Shown here piece by piece: positions 11,145-22,126 of a stretch of 64,000 nt of DNA. The DNA is from Tetracentron sinense (Eukaryota > Streptophyta > Magnoliopsida > Trochodendrales > Trochodendraceae), in assembly GCA_015143295.1 (NCBI GenBank), contig CM026556.1, positions 17,484,547 to 17,548,546 of the forward strand, in the 5' to 3' direction. The translations under genes and the position numbers were made by a program. The notes below the pieces were generated by a model, which was not told the DNA's origin, did not search any database, and worked only from the letters and a program-made list of their open reading frames with translations. Position 1 is the stretch's first letter. Every line of letters starts with the position of its first letter.

Positions 11145-12515
11145 TCTTGGTTCAGGGAAATTCCCTTCTAAAGAATCGATCCAAATACTATCCTCTTCTT
11201 AGTTCTTGTACTTTTAGGTGTTAAATTTTATTTTCTTTATTTTTAAAATTTTTTTAATGTAGAGACTTATATTTTGATATTTTTTTCATGTACAACTACA
11301 TCTTGTGAGCTACATTGAATGGGGCGTGAACGACGCCTGCTGCAAAAGGGTCACTTACCCTAGATATCACATTGCTCTCGGCTGTTCTTCTGCTTTTGCC
11401 TGTGTTGCTGTCGATCGATGCGCTTTGCTCTCGGCTTCATTAACGGTAAGTTTGATCTTTTTTTTTTATTCCTTTCTTATCTTGTTGTGTTAATAATATG
11501 AATTTGTTTTTCTAATTTCTAAAGTAGATATCTTCGTTAAAGTAGTGAATTACATCATTAAATTATATGAAAACTACGATGTAGATTCAACAACTTCTAA
11601 AAAGGACAATTAATTCCATGTTTCATCTTGCTATCGGCTTTACTTGCAATAAGTCTCACCATTTTGATTGGGTACTCAAATTTTTCATTGAAATTTTGTT
11701 CTTGCTAATCTTTTTTTTTATTTTATGTCTACACCTTGTGAGTTATATGGAAAGGGGCGTGAACGACGACTTCTGCAAAAGGGCCACTTATCCTAGGCCT
11801 CACATTGCCCTTGGTTGCCCTTCTGCTTTTTCCTGTGTTGCTGTTGATGAATGCCCTTTGCTCTCGTCTTCATTAACGGTAAGTTTTATCACTTAGTTTA
11901 ATTCTTTTCTTATCTTGTTTTATTAATACTATTATTTTTTCTGATTTCTAAACTAGATTGCTTCGGGAATGTAGTTAATTACTCCATTAAAGCTATATTT
12001 AAACTACGATGCACAATCAACATCTTCTAAAACAGATAATTAATTCCATGAAAACCTTTCTTTCGGCTTCACTTGCAGTAAGTCTCCACATTTTTATTGG
12101 TTACTCAAATTTTTCATTGAAACTTTATTCTTGCTAATCTGATTTTTTATGGCTTAAATAATCTTTCATAATAAGAATATTCGGTGCGCGAAATACTAAC
12201 ATTAGATAAGTAATTAAATATTATACCTCAATAAAATTAATGGGAGTGCTAGCCATAGACGCCCACTCTTTTTAGCACAAACATATATACTTTGTGGTGG
12301 AGCCCACAACCTAGGTGTTTGTCGAACTGGTAAGAATGGGACGTCCACGACCCTGCGAGTCTACATGCATGTAATTTTTAAAAATAATGTTTTTTTCTAT
12401 AATCATACTATACTATAGAAATATTGTTCCCTTTAGTTTTATTGAGGTAAATTGTTTTTATTATTTCTCTAGTTGTAGTATTTATCTTAGCGAGTTAATC
12501 AATGATAACTAGATG
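11145..12515. repeat. Degenerate tandem array, right part
   Basis: It continues the 3158-8235 array: two exon-like blocks (about 11290-11450 and 11730-11885), block 2 at about 11615 and 12045, and MITE copy 7. The exon-like block at 11740 has the most regular reading, containing MERGVNDDFCKRATYPRP, and runs into GGTAAG, which resembles a splice donor. Function unknown. Confidence 0.7.
12185..12490. mobile_element. Long-TIR MITE, copy 7
   Basis: Arms GCGAAATACTAACATTAG at the left and TAGTATTTATCTTAGCGAG at the right, with the core in the same orientation as copies 1, 4 and 6. It abuts the LTR copy at 12516 in the same way that copy 6 abuts the LTR at 8236. Confidence 0.6.
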
Positions 12516-14461
12516 TGTGACGACCTATAATTTTAATATAATAAAATTGGGGTTATTGATCCTTAACCGGGCTGAATTGCACAAAAATTGTTTAATTTGT
12601 GGGATGTGGGTTTTTTTTGGGATTGGGTTTGTACTGATAAAATTCAGTATTTTTCTTCGAAAATCTCACACAGCGTGTCAGTCGACTATCGGGACAATTA
12701 TTCGTCGTGTTGGTTCCATCATACATTGATTCGCGTGGCCGCCGTGCAATCAGTGGTCAAAAACCCAGGAAATACGCGGGATCGGACATTTAGTAGGTCC
12801 TCAGTATTTTCAGCCTGTCCAATAGAAATTTGCGAAACTTGTACCACTGCGGGTCGGTGGACCCTGTATACGACTGTCTGTCGTTTCGACAGTTTATCAT
12901 CTCAATGAGTAAAGGATAACCTGTTTTGTGTCCGAAATCAGTAAATTAGTGTTTTTGCAATTTTCTCCCGGATTTATTTTGGCTACCAAAACTCGGAATC
13001 TTTCTCCTAAATTTCTAGCACGGGTGTCGGACTGTCTAAAGTTCGGTCACTTGAAGTTTCGTTAAAATCAGATGTCGTATAGTCGGTTTACGAAGGTAGT
13101 ATACACGAGAAAAATCAGAAAATAAGTTAACCGGTCAAATTAGTTGACCCGGTTAACTTTCCACACCATAATGGTCATGCGCTTTGCCCATTATCTCAAC
13201 CCCCCATCCTCTTGCCTATATAAAGGAGGCAAGGCCCTGTCATTTCTCACTAACAAAGAGCAAGAGAGCCGAAGCTCTGTCTTGCCCATTCTAGAGAGAA
13301 AGTCTAGAGAGAGAGAAGAAAGAAGAGGGCACTCTTTGGGGTTGATCGTAGCTCTTGACACAGTGGCGGACTCCGTTTCGCTCCCAGACCCTCGAACTTC
13401 GCGTATAGAGGTAAAATTCCTTTTCCCTCTTTCCTATTTTCCCTTTAAATATGTTTTTCTTGTTGTGGATGATGTTCTTGCTTTAAAGCGTGGATGAAAA
13501 AGGGCCCGAGACATGTTGTATACGTAAAGTAGGTAAAACCCCATTCCTTCTTTTCTATTCTCTTAGCTACCCCTATTCTTCTTTATTTTGTTATTGGAAT
13601 GTGATATGAGTTTATGGTGTGAATGGGAAAAAGGTTGGATACCCGTGCATGTTATGGATTGTGTTTGTGGTCGTGTGATGTGAATGGAAAAGGGGTTTAA
13701 TACCCATGAATGAGAATGCAATGGATGGGGATGAGATTAGAATTGAGCGAGAGAGAGGTAGCCCTTAGTTTCGGGCTGAAAAGGTCGGAATTTCATGCTC
13801 GAATAAGCTTGGGCGATCAATCTCACTGCATGCAAAAGCCGTGGGCGATCAATCTCACTGCATGCAAAAGCTGTGGGCGATCGATTGTCCGGTGTTTTGA
13901 CGATAGATCGTAAGCATTTCAAAGGACCTGGGGGATTTCTGGACCCTCGGTGATCGATCGTAGGGTGTGACGATCGATTGCCGGCGGTGATCGATGGAGA
14001 TCGATCGTCCTTGTACCCGGAAGCCTGATTTGGGCTTCCATACGCGAAATGTGATGTGTTTGGATTGTTAGGGCAATAGATGGATCCATTGGCCCGAATA
14101 TGTTCCTTATGGGAATGCCCTGTTATTATGTGATGTAATTTGTTATTTGTTAGGCAATGGACGGATCCATCGGCCCAGATATGTTCCCTATCGGAACAAC
14201 CGGAACAACCATGACTTGATGTGATGTTATGGCGATGGTAGGGTCCAGCGGCCTAGGAAAGTTCTTCCTCGGAATAGTCTTTGTGTGATGTGACGTTAAT
14301 GAAACATTTATGAGGCGATGAAAGGGTTCATCGGCCAGATCATGTTCCATAGCGGAACGATATACTTCTGGACTTGGTCCACGGGCGCGAGGCCCAATTG
14401 GTTCAGTTATCCAAGCGAGGCTTGGGATAATTGAAGATTTACTACGATTAGAAACTCTAAT
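12516..14461 (+). mobile_element. 3'-truncated LTR, TGTGACGAC family, with promoter
   Basis: It starts TGTGACGACC after the same AGATG target text as the solo LTR at 8236, and matches that LTR across both flanks of its deletion. Similarity stops at about 14461 (ACTCTAATCAG), so the minisatellite and 3' end are missing. It retains the 860-bp segment with a TATA box. A short piece of its own text (CCCAATTGGTTCAGTTA) recurs just beyond the break at about 14478. Confidence 0.8.
13217..13224 (+). promoter_or_regulatory. TATA box of LTR
   Basis: TATATAAA in the context TTGCCTATATAAAGGAGG, followed within about 40 bp by the CA-rich text TCATTTCTCACTAAC, where transcription could start, then a purine-rich leader (GAGAGAGAAG). 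It is absent from the deleted solo LTR at 8236. Confidence 0.6.
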
Positions 14462-14545
14462 CAGTTGCTTTCCTATGCCCAATTGGTTCAGTTAACCAAG
14501 AAAAATTAGTTGCATGGTGAAACTATATATCAATGAAAGAAAAAT

Positions 14546-14570
14546 CCCCCCCCCCCCCCCCCCCCCCCAA
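14546..14570. repeat. Poly-C tract
   Basis: An uninterrupted run of about 24 C followed by AACCCCCAACC and an A-run. It marks the boundary between the truncated LTR and the gene-relic region, and its length is likely to be unreliable in assembly. Confidence 0.9.
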
Positions 14571-14727
14571 CCCCCAACCAAAAAAAGGCTAAGTAGGCTC
14601 AATTGATGTTCACACAAATTTAGAACAGCCACTATTTCCTACTATGAAACCACACCTCGATTTGAAACAAGTAACCAAGTTGATAGCTACAACCAACAAA
14701 AAAATCCATTACATCAACAACGCTTAC

Positions 14728-14799
14728 CAGATCAAGTAAATGAGAGCCTATCAAAACAAGTAGACCTGCTGCAGCCCTTTGCCAAACGCCATTGAGTTC
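14728..14799 (-). pseudogene. SGR6: SGR6-like gene, exon 3
   Basis: On the minus strand a TTTTTGTGCAG acceptor is followed by 24 open codons and then a GTAAGC donor. The peptide reads ELNGVWQRAAAG then LLVLIGSHLLDL. From memory this matches the N-terminal part of plant SHOOT GRAVITROPISM 6 (a large HEAT-repeat protein of the maestro/MROH type, needed in Arabidopsis for endodermal gravity sensing and vacuolar-membrane dynamics), where this segment directly follows the one encoded by 20993-21056. The next expected exon is not found before the truncated LTR begins, so the gene is cut off here. Confidence 0.7.
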
Positions 14800-15057
14800 C
14801 TGCACAAAAAGGTCAATTAGAAAAATAAATAAATATTGAAATCAGATATATTAACCAAGCATTAAAAATAAATTAGGATACAAGATAATACACGAAAGGT
14901 GAAGTTCACCCTAATATAGAATAAGGTTTGCATCCACCTTTAGCATTATGTCAGTGTCAGTTATTTTCCAGAACTGATGTAAAAAATTACTATTCAAACC
15001 AACACCTACTAGATGAATCAGAGGTGCATACCAAAGGCAAAAGGAAGTAACATGAAT

Positions 15058-15556
15058 CAGTGTTTTTAAAAGCGTTGGGGGCGTGCGCCTTGAGGCGCGC
15101 CTCAGTGCTAGGCGTCGTCAAAACGCTCTGATGCGTAGAGAAAAGGCGTTATTAATGTTAGGGCGTACGCATTAGTGACGTGGCATGGCCAAAAGCATAC
15201 GCATCCCCAAAGCGTGCGCCTCTTAACGTTTTTCTGGTGGTATTGTTCGCTATCTAAGACTTAAAAAAAAATAAAAAAATTACATTCTCTCTCCTTTCTT
15301 TAAAATCTCCTTTCTTTAAAAAGGGGTGCTAGCCCTACTCTCACATTCAGCCATCCATAAACACACTTAAAGGACATGTGGTTGGCTTAATGTGAGTAGG
15401 AAAGAAGTGAGAGTAGGGCTAGCAGTCCTCATCATGTCTTGTGCAAAAAGTAAACAAAAAGGACACCCCAGCACATCTTCTTTTACCGTCTTCTACCAAA
15501 GGAGAACCAAGGAACAAGACGAGAGAGGAAGAAGCACAGTACCACTTCAACCCCTC

Positions 15557-15587
<31 letters not shown>

Positions 15588-16480
15588 TTTTTCCTTTCCT
15601 CTGGTATCAACTGCAAGTCTGCAAGTGCCGAATAAGAGGGGAAAAAAACAAGAGAGGAGAAAAAGAATAAAAAAGGAGGAATAAGAACTCTGTACATCTT
15701 CAACCTCATCTCTCTCTCTCTCTCTTTGCATTACTCTGTCAAAATAACCGTGACAAAGGAGGAAGAAGAATCAACCCCATCCTCTCTCCCTCTCTCTCTC
15801 TTGCTCCTTTTTTTTTTCCGTTCCTCTGGTACCTGAACATCTTCAACAAGATTGTTGTTAAAAAAAAAAAACGTTATAGAGATGAAAAAGGAGGAAGAAG
15901 AATCAACCCCTCTGCTCTCCCTCCCTTTTCCTCGTCTGTTTTTTCATTACTCTGGTTCGGCTTCAACAAAAGTGTCGTTTTTTAAAGTAAAAAAAAAAAC
16001 GTGACAGAGGGGAAGAAGGGAGGAAATTTTGTTCCCTCAAATTCTGTCTCTGGTGAAGTGGGACCGTGGGATTAGTGGAGTTCCTTAAGCTTCTTCTTCT
16101 ATTTTTGTTCTATAAAGCCCTGCATACATTAGCTGAAATTTTGCTCGCTTCTTGTTGTTTTTATTCGTAAAGCCTGCAATACATTAGCTGAATATTAGGA
16201 GAACTCCATAAATCATAATTTAAGGAGAACTCCATAAATTATATTGAATTCTACTTTCTTTATTTATGATGCACTTATTAATTCAATATGATTTATGATG
16301 CACTTATGATAATTGATGAATTATGCATTTCAATTCTTTCTTTATTTTATAATTTTTCTGATTATTTGATTACTAAAAATTCAAATCCCAAGAGGCTTAC
16401 GCCTTACGCCTCGAGGCTTACGCCTCACGCCTTAGACAAATGGAACGCCTCGCCTCACGCCTTAGCGTTTTAAAACATTG
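15058..16480. mobile_element. Non-autonomous hAT element, 1423 bp
   Basis: The ends are CAGTGTTTTTAAAAGCG at the left and the complement of CAATGTTTTAAAACGCT at the right. The element is flanked by an exact 8-bp target duplication ACATGAAT (15050-15057 and 16481-16488). Sub-terminal regions are dense in AGGCGT/ACGCCT motifs (15080-15230 and 16392-16465), the arrangement typical of hAT transposase-binding repeats. The interior holds CT microsatellites (about 15557-15582, 15709-15726) and no transposase. It lies in the long second intron of the SGR6-like relic. Confidence 0.85.
15327..15424. mobile_element. Small MITE nested in the hAT element
   Basis: Perfect 18-bp inverted arms, TGCTAGCCCTACTCTCAC at 15327-15344 and its complement at 15407-15424, enclose about 62 bp. 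The family is not assignable. It lies fully inside the 1423-bp hAT, so it is younger than that element or was captured by it. Confidence 0.65.
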
Positions 16481-16488
16481 ACATGAAT

Positions 16489-17155
16489 TTGCACTTTGGC
16501 ACTAAGAATTGCAACATTGTTCTCCAGCTAGAAGAAAATTCATTACAAACTTACCACACTGCACACATAATCATCAGAGCTTTATCCCCAACTATTCGGT
16601 GTCGTCTAAATGAATCATGCCACAGTTATTTTATTCAGAGCCATATCTTCTGTCAAAGCATGCGACATTGAATCTTATAGCCTTATACCAACTAGGTGAT
16701 TAACTATATGAATATGTAAGTCAAATAGAATTACCAAGTTTAATTGATATTTTAAGTTCTCATTCAAGAAAAAAAAATGTGAAAGAAGCCCAATAATAAG
16801 TCCAATAGAAACATCCCCAAGACAGCAGAAGAACAACCAACTAAACTTAAACTTGAGAGGTAGCCTAAGAAGGTCATTACCAGTTTCGAGTACCACTACA
16901 CTAAAATTGGATATAAAGCACAGAACAAAACTCTTGAACATTACGGAAAGAAACAGGTCATTCCCACTTCAGCACCAAAAGATATTTGTCAAACCAATAG
17001 AATACATAAAATTGTAATTGTTTGATGATGTGAATAAAGTCTTAAACTCCTCTCCAGTGACAGATTACATTAACCAGAATATAATTCTAGATGGAAATAA
17101 ATGTCCGGCACAAATTGGGTAGTGATACTCGAATTGTACTATCACCCACTCTTCG
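16489..17155. other. No gene seen (intron of SGR6 relic)
   Basis: AT-rich sequence without a recognisable exon, element end or repeat on either strand. It lies inside the putative second intron of the minus-strand SGR6-like relic. Confidence 0.5.
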
Positions 17156-17515
17156 GGTCAATACTCGACCTAAACTGTCTACTCCACTTTTCAATTGTTA
17201 ACTTTGACCCCCAGGAGACTGAGATAGGTAATGTGAGAAAAAGATAATAAACAAAATCAAAATGAACAACACTCAAGCTTTCAGGAGTGCGTCCCCAAGA
17301 CAAGAGTTTCGTTTCCCCTACCCTTCTTGACTTAAAGCTGAGCCCCTTATGTTGTGCTTAGCCTTGCCAGCTTACCCCCCCCCGTGAGCGGGTCAATACT
17401 CGACCTAAACTGTCTACTCCACTTTTTAATTACTAACCTTGTCCCCCAGGAGACTGAGATGGGTAATGTGAGGAAAAGATTATAAACAAAATCAAAATGA
17501 ACAGCAGTCAGTTCA
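17156..17515. repeat. Direct duplication, about 125 bp, two copies
   Basis: Segments beginning GGGTCAATACTCGACC and running through CCCCCAGGAGACTGAGAT and AAACAAAATCAAAATGAACA occur at about 17156-17275 and 17391-17505. They are separated by a unique C-rich spacer (poly-C near 17376). Confidence 0.8.
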
Positions 17516-18442
17516 AACTCTAGAAAAAAGTTCAAGAAAGAAATAAAGTAAACCTACTGTCCAACATCAGGCAGATAATGGAAGCCTGGTCTTACCTACC
17601 AGCCTTTACTTCTAAAATCCAATTGTGTCACGTAACTCATTTATTCATATCTTAGATTTTTCAATATTAAACTTCTGTATGAGATTGTAGAAAAGAAAAA
17701 TTATAACTAACGATCCAGAAAAGCTGAAGTCTACTGTCTTACTCATAGAAGTTGTTTCCTCAGTAAGGGATGGAAAGGATGATGATTCTAACTATCTTGC
17801 TAGGAAATATAAAGCAATGAAAACAATGACTAATAATTATTAAATTACAAGTGTTTGTCTATGTGATGCAATGTGTAGAAATAACACGATAAAGACGACT
17901 AAAATAAAATGAATGACCAATTACAAGTCGCTTTCTAATCAGCCAGACTAAATAGCAGTTCCCTTGCAGTCTCAGTACTAGAAAGCCCATAGGTATTCTT
18001 GCAGTCCAAGCGTCTAGGACTTGTCAGGAAGTGCATAATCACATCTAAAACCATCAAAAGGGACAAAAATGGGGTTCATCGTGGCTGCCATGTATCACTT
18101 CGGATCAAATACTTATCTGATCAGCCACTTGCAACACAGGTGTTGCGTTCTAAGGCCTTGCATGAAAGTGCGTGTATTTGTTTATCATTGGAAACCCCAC
18201 CCTAAGAGTCAGCCCTCAGCCAAAACCCCAACGAAATCAAATCCATTCTCTCTCTCTCTTTCCATGCCGCCAACGCCTTGACGAGAGTCCCCTATTAGAT
18301 AAGTTAGTTTCAGCCCCCACCCCACGCGTCTACTCTACCAAATTTGAATCCACCATTCCATCTTTTACAGTAATCCAAAACTTGGGTTCATTCTTCATAT
18401 CTCCCACTGCTTGCTCACAAGTTTTCCCTTACCTACAATGCT

Positions 18443-18727
18443 ATGCCCACGGAATTCAAGGCCCCTCAGGATCCTGTGACATCCGTCATTACTGTCTGGT
18501 ACGTTTTCCATCATCTCTAACTCCAAATATTTTCCTGTGATCCTTTGGAGTGTTGCTAATTTAAGTAAAATTGATCTGGGTTTCACCTATCTAATTGATT
18601 TTTTTTTTCGCATTTGCAGGGCTAAGAAGAAGAAGAGCACGTCGAACCGGGCAGTAGCAGTAGCAATGATAATGCTGAAGATGACGACACTTCGTTACGA
18701 GAAGAAAACATTGGTGAACAAGAATAA
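18443..18727 (+). pseudogene. Unrecognised two-exon candidate, frame-disrupted
   Basis: Exon 1 (18443-18498) starts ATG and reads MPTEFKAPQDPVTSVITV before a G|GTACG donor. A CATTTGCAG acceptor at 18619 joins it, in phase, to a lysine-rich start (AKKKKSTSNR). After that the original frame becomes basic, while the +1 frame reads an acidic tail (SSSSNDNAEDDD, then a TAA at 18725). This suggests a one-base indel in a once-continuous coding exon. It lies on the plus strand inside the SGR6-like intron and is preceded by a CT-rich leader (18246-18265). I do not recognise the protein, and chance is possible. Confidence 0.35.
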
Positions 18728-18787
18728 CCCATTTGGAACGTCAAAGAAGAGCTGCGTCAAAGAAGAGCTACGTCAAGGATACCCCAA

Positions 18788-20007
18788 GGATAGAATAAAG
18801 TTCTATTTCATGGATGTTCGAAAAGGGCTATCATAGGATCCTTAGCTCGAGATTGGATTACAAAAACTAAGGTCACCTAATTGAACTCCAAAAATCGCAT
18901 ACTGAAACTTGCACATTAGATGTAATTCAACAAGAAAACCATTAAGAGGCAGATGGTGGAGCATGCACAGCCACAGTTGTCCTTGAAGATGTCCTAAGTG
19001 GCCTCCCAGGAATACTTCTCACTGGCATCCGGTGTTGTTGATGTATATACTTGGTATCAGCCACTATTTTAATCCTTGATACCTCAAGACACCTTAAGTT
19101 TTCAGAGCATGGTGAACCTCCTGCTTAGGCTCTCAATAAACCTTCACATCATCTCAATCATGAATTGCTCATTATTTCACTATTAACCTGTGTGATGCAT
19201 GCATGGAATCAATGATCCCATAAAGGAGAACTACTTGATCATGAAATATTCCATCAGATGACTGTTACAACGTGGACCTGGACCTGGACCTAATCTATCA
19301 TATTCTTTCGGACAATGACTGAAAATTTTATACTAGTCCAGAAAATAAACTGTCTTGAGTCTTGACATAAAAGAAATTCCTAATTGAGCTGCAGGCCCAG
19401 ATCCACCAATGTACACCAATTGCTTTGATGGTAAACCACCAGTTAGGTCCATATGAAATTTGTAATTAGGTCCACAAGAATATTGTAAATGAGAGAGACC
19501 GTATTGTCACTAACTCACAGGTGGCTGTTAAAAGGACAAAATTATAATGAGATGATTTTTGCTAAAGAAATCTTAGGGAGAGATAAACAAGAGGTTCTGT
19601 TTTCTCATACAGAGCCCGAGAAAAAGGAGAAGGCCGAGTTTCGCATCTCATTTTTCATAATTGTTCTTCCAAAATAAGAATTCGTTGAGAAAAAGGAGGA
19701 GATGGTTAGTTTGTAATTTACATTATGGCCAATTTAGAGATAATAATGAAAGATCCTTTTATGGGTATGGGCAGATTTCCTCTATGTAGCAGCAAGTTTA
19801 TCTATACCCATAACAGGATCTTTCATTATGGAGATAGAGATACAATACCCAATATCTTTTCTAATACCTCCTCCTCCTCAATGGTGAAAATGATAGAATA
19901 AAATTATATTTCATGTATGTTCGAAAAGGGCTATCATAGGATCGTTAGCTCAAGATTGGATTACAAAAACTATGGTCATCTAATTGAACTCCAAAAATCG
20001 CTTACTA
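18788..20007. repeat. Direct duplication, about 115 bp, 1.1 kb apart
   Basis: The text GATAGAATAAAGTTCTATTTCATG through TCGAAAAGGGCTATCATAGG to AACTCCAAAAATCGC occurs at about 18788-18902 and, diverged, at 19890-20004. The 19000-19740 stretch between them has no recognisable gene. Confidence 0.75.
19745..19827. repeat. Inverted repeat hairpin, 24-bp arms
   Basis: AATGAAAGATCCTTTTATGG (19745 onward, arm to 19768) is mirrored by CCCATAACAGGATCTTTCATT (arm 19804-19827) with one mismatch. The loop is about 35 bp. Weaker pairing continues outside the arms. It may be a small fold-back element; no target duplication was resolved. Confidence 0.7.
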
Positions 20008-20456
20008 AAACTAACACATCTAACTTGGTTACAGCCTAACTGTATTTACGATACCAAACAACAAAAAGTATGACAGGCCATTTTGAGCAACCACGATATT
20101 CCATACTTGGATTATACATCGAGTTGAGTTAGCTCGGAACTTGGACAGGATGGATAGGTTAGTCAGTAACCCATATTTCATATAAATGCTCTGTTTGGAC
20201 TGAAGGCGAATTAATTATTTTAAGAACTGTAATCATGCATTCCTATGTGAAGAAGAGGAAAAATCAAATGATCGTACATTCCTACTTTGCACATAGTCTC
20301 AACATCTATAGAGATCAATTCAAGCCTATATTAAAAGAAGAAACAATAGTATATAAGTTCATTTTTCATCATAATTTGTAAAAGAAGATATAAATATAAA
20401 ATTGAAAAACATAGCTAAGTTCCAACTTGAAAATTTAAATCAATTCGAAAAACCAT

Positions 20457-20770
20457 TAATAGAAACATGCATTTGGGTTTTGCCCAATAGATTCAATTCA
20501 GAAATCAAAATTGAGGGAAAAAAATAATCATTCACACAGGCTTCGAAAAACATAATTACCCTCCCTCTCATTCTCCATCTAAAACCGATTTATAACCATT
20601 TTTTTAAAATATCACAAAACCGTGGGTTTTGCCCAACAGATTCAATTCAAAAAATCAAAATTAAGGGGAAAAATAATCATTCACACAGGCTTCGAATACA
20701 TAATTACCCTCCCTCTCATTCTCCGTCTAAAACCAATTTATAATCAATTTTTTTTTTAAAAAAAATCTCA
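20457..20770. repeat. Tandem duplication, about 150 bp, two copies
   Basis: Both copies contain GGGTTTTGCCCAAYAGATTC, then AATAATCATTCACACAGGC and TAATTACCCTCCCTCTCATT, at about 20474-20620 and 20626-20770. They lie within the putative SGR6 intron close to exon 2. Confidence 0.85.
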
Positions 20771-20992
20771 CATAACCATTGGGTCATCAAAACAGACCTG
20801 AAAATATCACTAATTGCAGGAGAGTCCTGATCGACCTTAATTAGTAATATTGCAAATCTGTTCAGAATGGTATTTTTAATATTTTACACCGCAAAACCCT
20901 AAAAAAACTCTAAAATTTAAATTACTGCGACCAAAATACAACAAGAAAACTATTAGCCTGAGGCAGTTCTAGAGAAGGTGTAAGGAAAGTAC

Positions 20993-21056
20993 CTTAGATG
21001 AGATAATCTCAGAAGTAGCGATCTTAGTGAACTTCACCAGCCATGTTTCCGAATAG
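20993..21056 (-). pseudogene. SGR6: SGR6-like gene, exon 2 (internally deleted)
   Basis: Minus strand: a TATTTCAG acceptor, then text reading FGNMAG in one frame and KFTKIATSEIISSK in another, ending AAG|GTACTT. In plant SGR6 these two motifs belong to one stretch but are separated by roughly 25 residues. An internal deletion that changes frame therefore joins them here. The exon continues correctly into exon 3 at 14799 after a 6.2-kb intron. Confidence 0.7.
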
Positions 21057-21162
21057 CTGAAATATTTACAATATCCGATTACGCCCCAAGAGAAGAAAGA
21101 GGAGTGATAAAGGAGAAGGAACCCTAATTTAGAATCCAAATAAACAAACAGGGAAAGATTAC

Positions 21163-21293
21163 TCGAGAAACAGTGGAGCAACAATCCAGAACCAGAAGGA
21201 GATTCCTGCGATTGCGATATCCTTGAGAGCGGCCATGGAGGCTTCTCTGACCATTGAGGATTCATCTCCAAGCGAAGAAACGAGCATCTGAAA
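21163..21293 (-). pseudogene. SGR6: SGR6-like gene, 3' part of exon 1
   Basis: Minus strand text reads FQMLVSSLGDESSMVREASM, then AALKDIA. A small indel follows, after which another frame continues NLLLVLDCCSTVSR up to a GTAATC donor at 21162. Order and content match the N-terminus of SGR6. The start of the exon lies 0.83 kb upstream (22127-22159), displaced by the fasciclin fragment. The frameshift means no intact SGR6 protein can come from this locus. Confidence 0.75.
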
Positions 21294-21352
21294 CATAGAT
21301 GAGAGGGAAAATTAGAACAAGTGGAAGAGGAAACGAACAGTTTTTGTTTGAT

Positions 21353-22126
21353 TTATGTATCGGCCATTTCGTTGTATCCACCGTAATGCAAGAGGGTTTG
21401 GATGAAGTCCTTGACCTGGCTTTCGCCGTCGAAGTGGTGGTGCGGTCCACCAGGTCCTGGTGCAGGCGCAGGCGCCAGAGACGGTCCAGGAGCCATGGCG
21501 TCGAAAATCGGCAGAACTGGAGGCAAACCGGTGGAAACCGGAGTGACCGGTTTGTTTAGCCCGTTCGTTCTCGGATCGACCTCCGGTGCTCCTTCTGGTA
21601 AGACGGCAGATATCGATCGGAGATCTCTCCGACGGTTGAAATCCTCTTGCACGGATCGTGGCACTAACAGTCGTTCGATGTCGTGAATCACGCCGTCGGG
21701 TCGGATGACGGCGTCTGGATGGATGACTGTTGCGAGATCGACGGTTTTCTTATCGGAATCCTTACACGTCAGGTGAAGATGATCGTTAGAGAGCGTCTTG
21801 TGCCGAGTTGACTCGGCGTCTGTCATCGGCCACTCGTTCGATCCGATTCGATTTGGAATTATATGAAACATTAACAGAGTCTGGAGAGATCTAAGATTAC
21901 CTGGCTCGAGAAGGAATCGCTTGAACTCGGGGTCAAGATCGCGTTCCAGAGCTTCGTTTCTGGGAGCGAAAATGGTGATGTTGTGCTTTCCGACAGCGTC
22001 TTCTAGGGTTTGCAGAAGCAGAGCTTTCTCGACGAGCTCTGAGAGTTCCGTGTAATGTGAGTCGAGGAGGGCCACAAGAACGGAATTAGAGTTGAATTGG
22101 CCAGAATTCGACGGAGAAGATTGGAG
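21353..22126 (-). pseudogene. Fasciclin-like arabinogalactan protein fragment (FLA15-18 type), open over 257 codons
   Basis: The minus-strand frame contains a fasciclin domain (NSNSVLVALLDSHYTE near the start, ITIFAPRNEAL, LLMFHIIP, RPDGVIHDIERLL, RSISAVLPEGAPEVDP) and a Pro/Ala arabinogalactan glycosylation tract (PSLAPAPAPGPGGP), ending GGYNEMAD at about 21359, then ACA TAA. FLA proteins are secreted, GPI- or wall-associated adhesion glycoproteins. This piece lacks the signal peptide and the second fasciclin domain, which should follow GGYNEMAD. It sits inside exon 1 of the SGR6-like relic in the same orientation. It shares frame with the SGR6 start codon but is separated from it by a TAA at 22127-22129. 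Confidence 0.85.

Noticed and set aside
15419..15731. Arg/Glu- and Ser/Leu-rich frames around the CT repeats
   Set aside because: Low-complexity translations of CT/GA microsatellites inside the hAT element.
20790..20875. Minus-strand exon-like text (KVDQDSPAISDIF before a CAG|GTCTG donor)
   Set aside because: SGR6 exons 2 and 3 are contiguous in the protein, so no exon is expected here. No family recognised; probably chance.
21353..22075. Fasciclin reading frame as an intact gene
   Set aside because: No signal peptide, no second fasciclin domain, ends abruptly after GGYNEMAD, and is embedded in SGR6 exon text.
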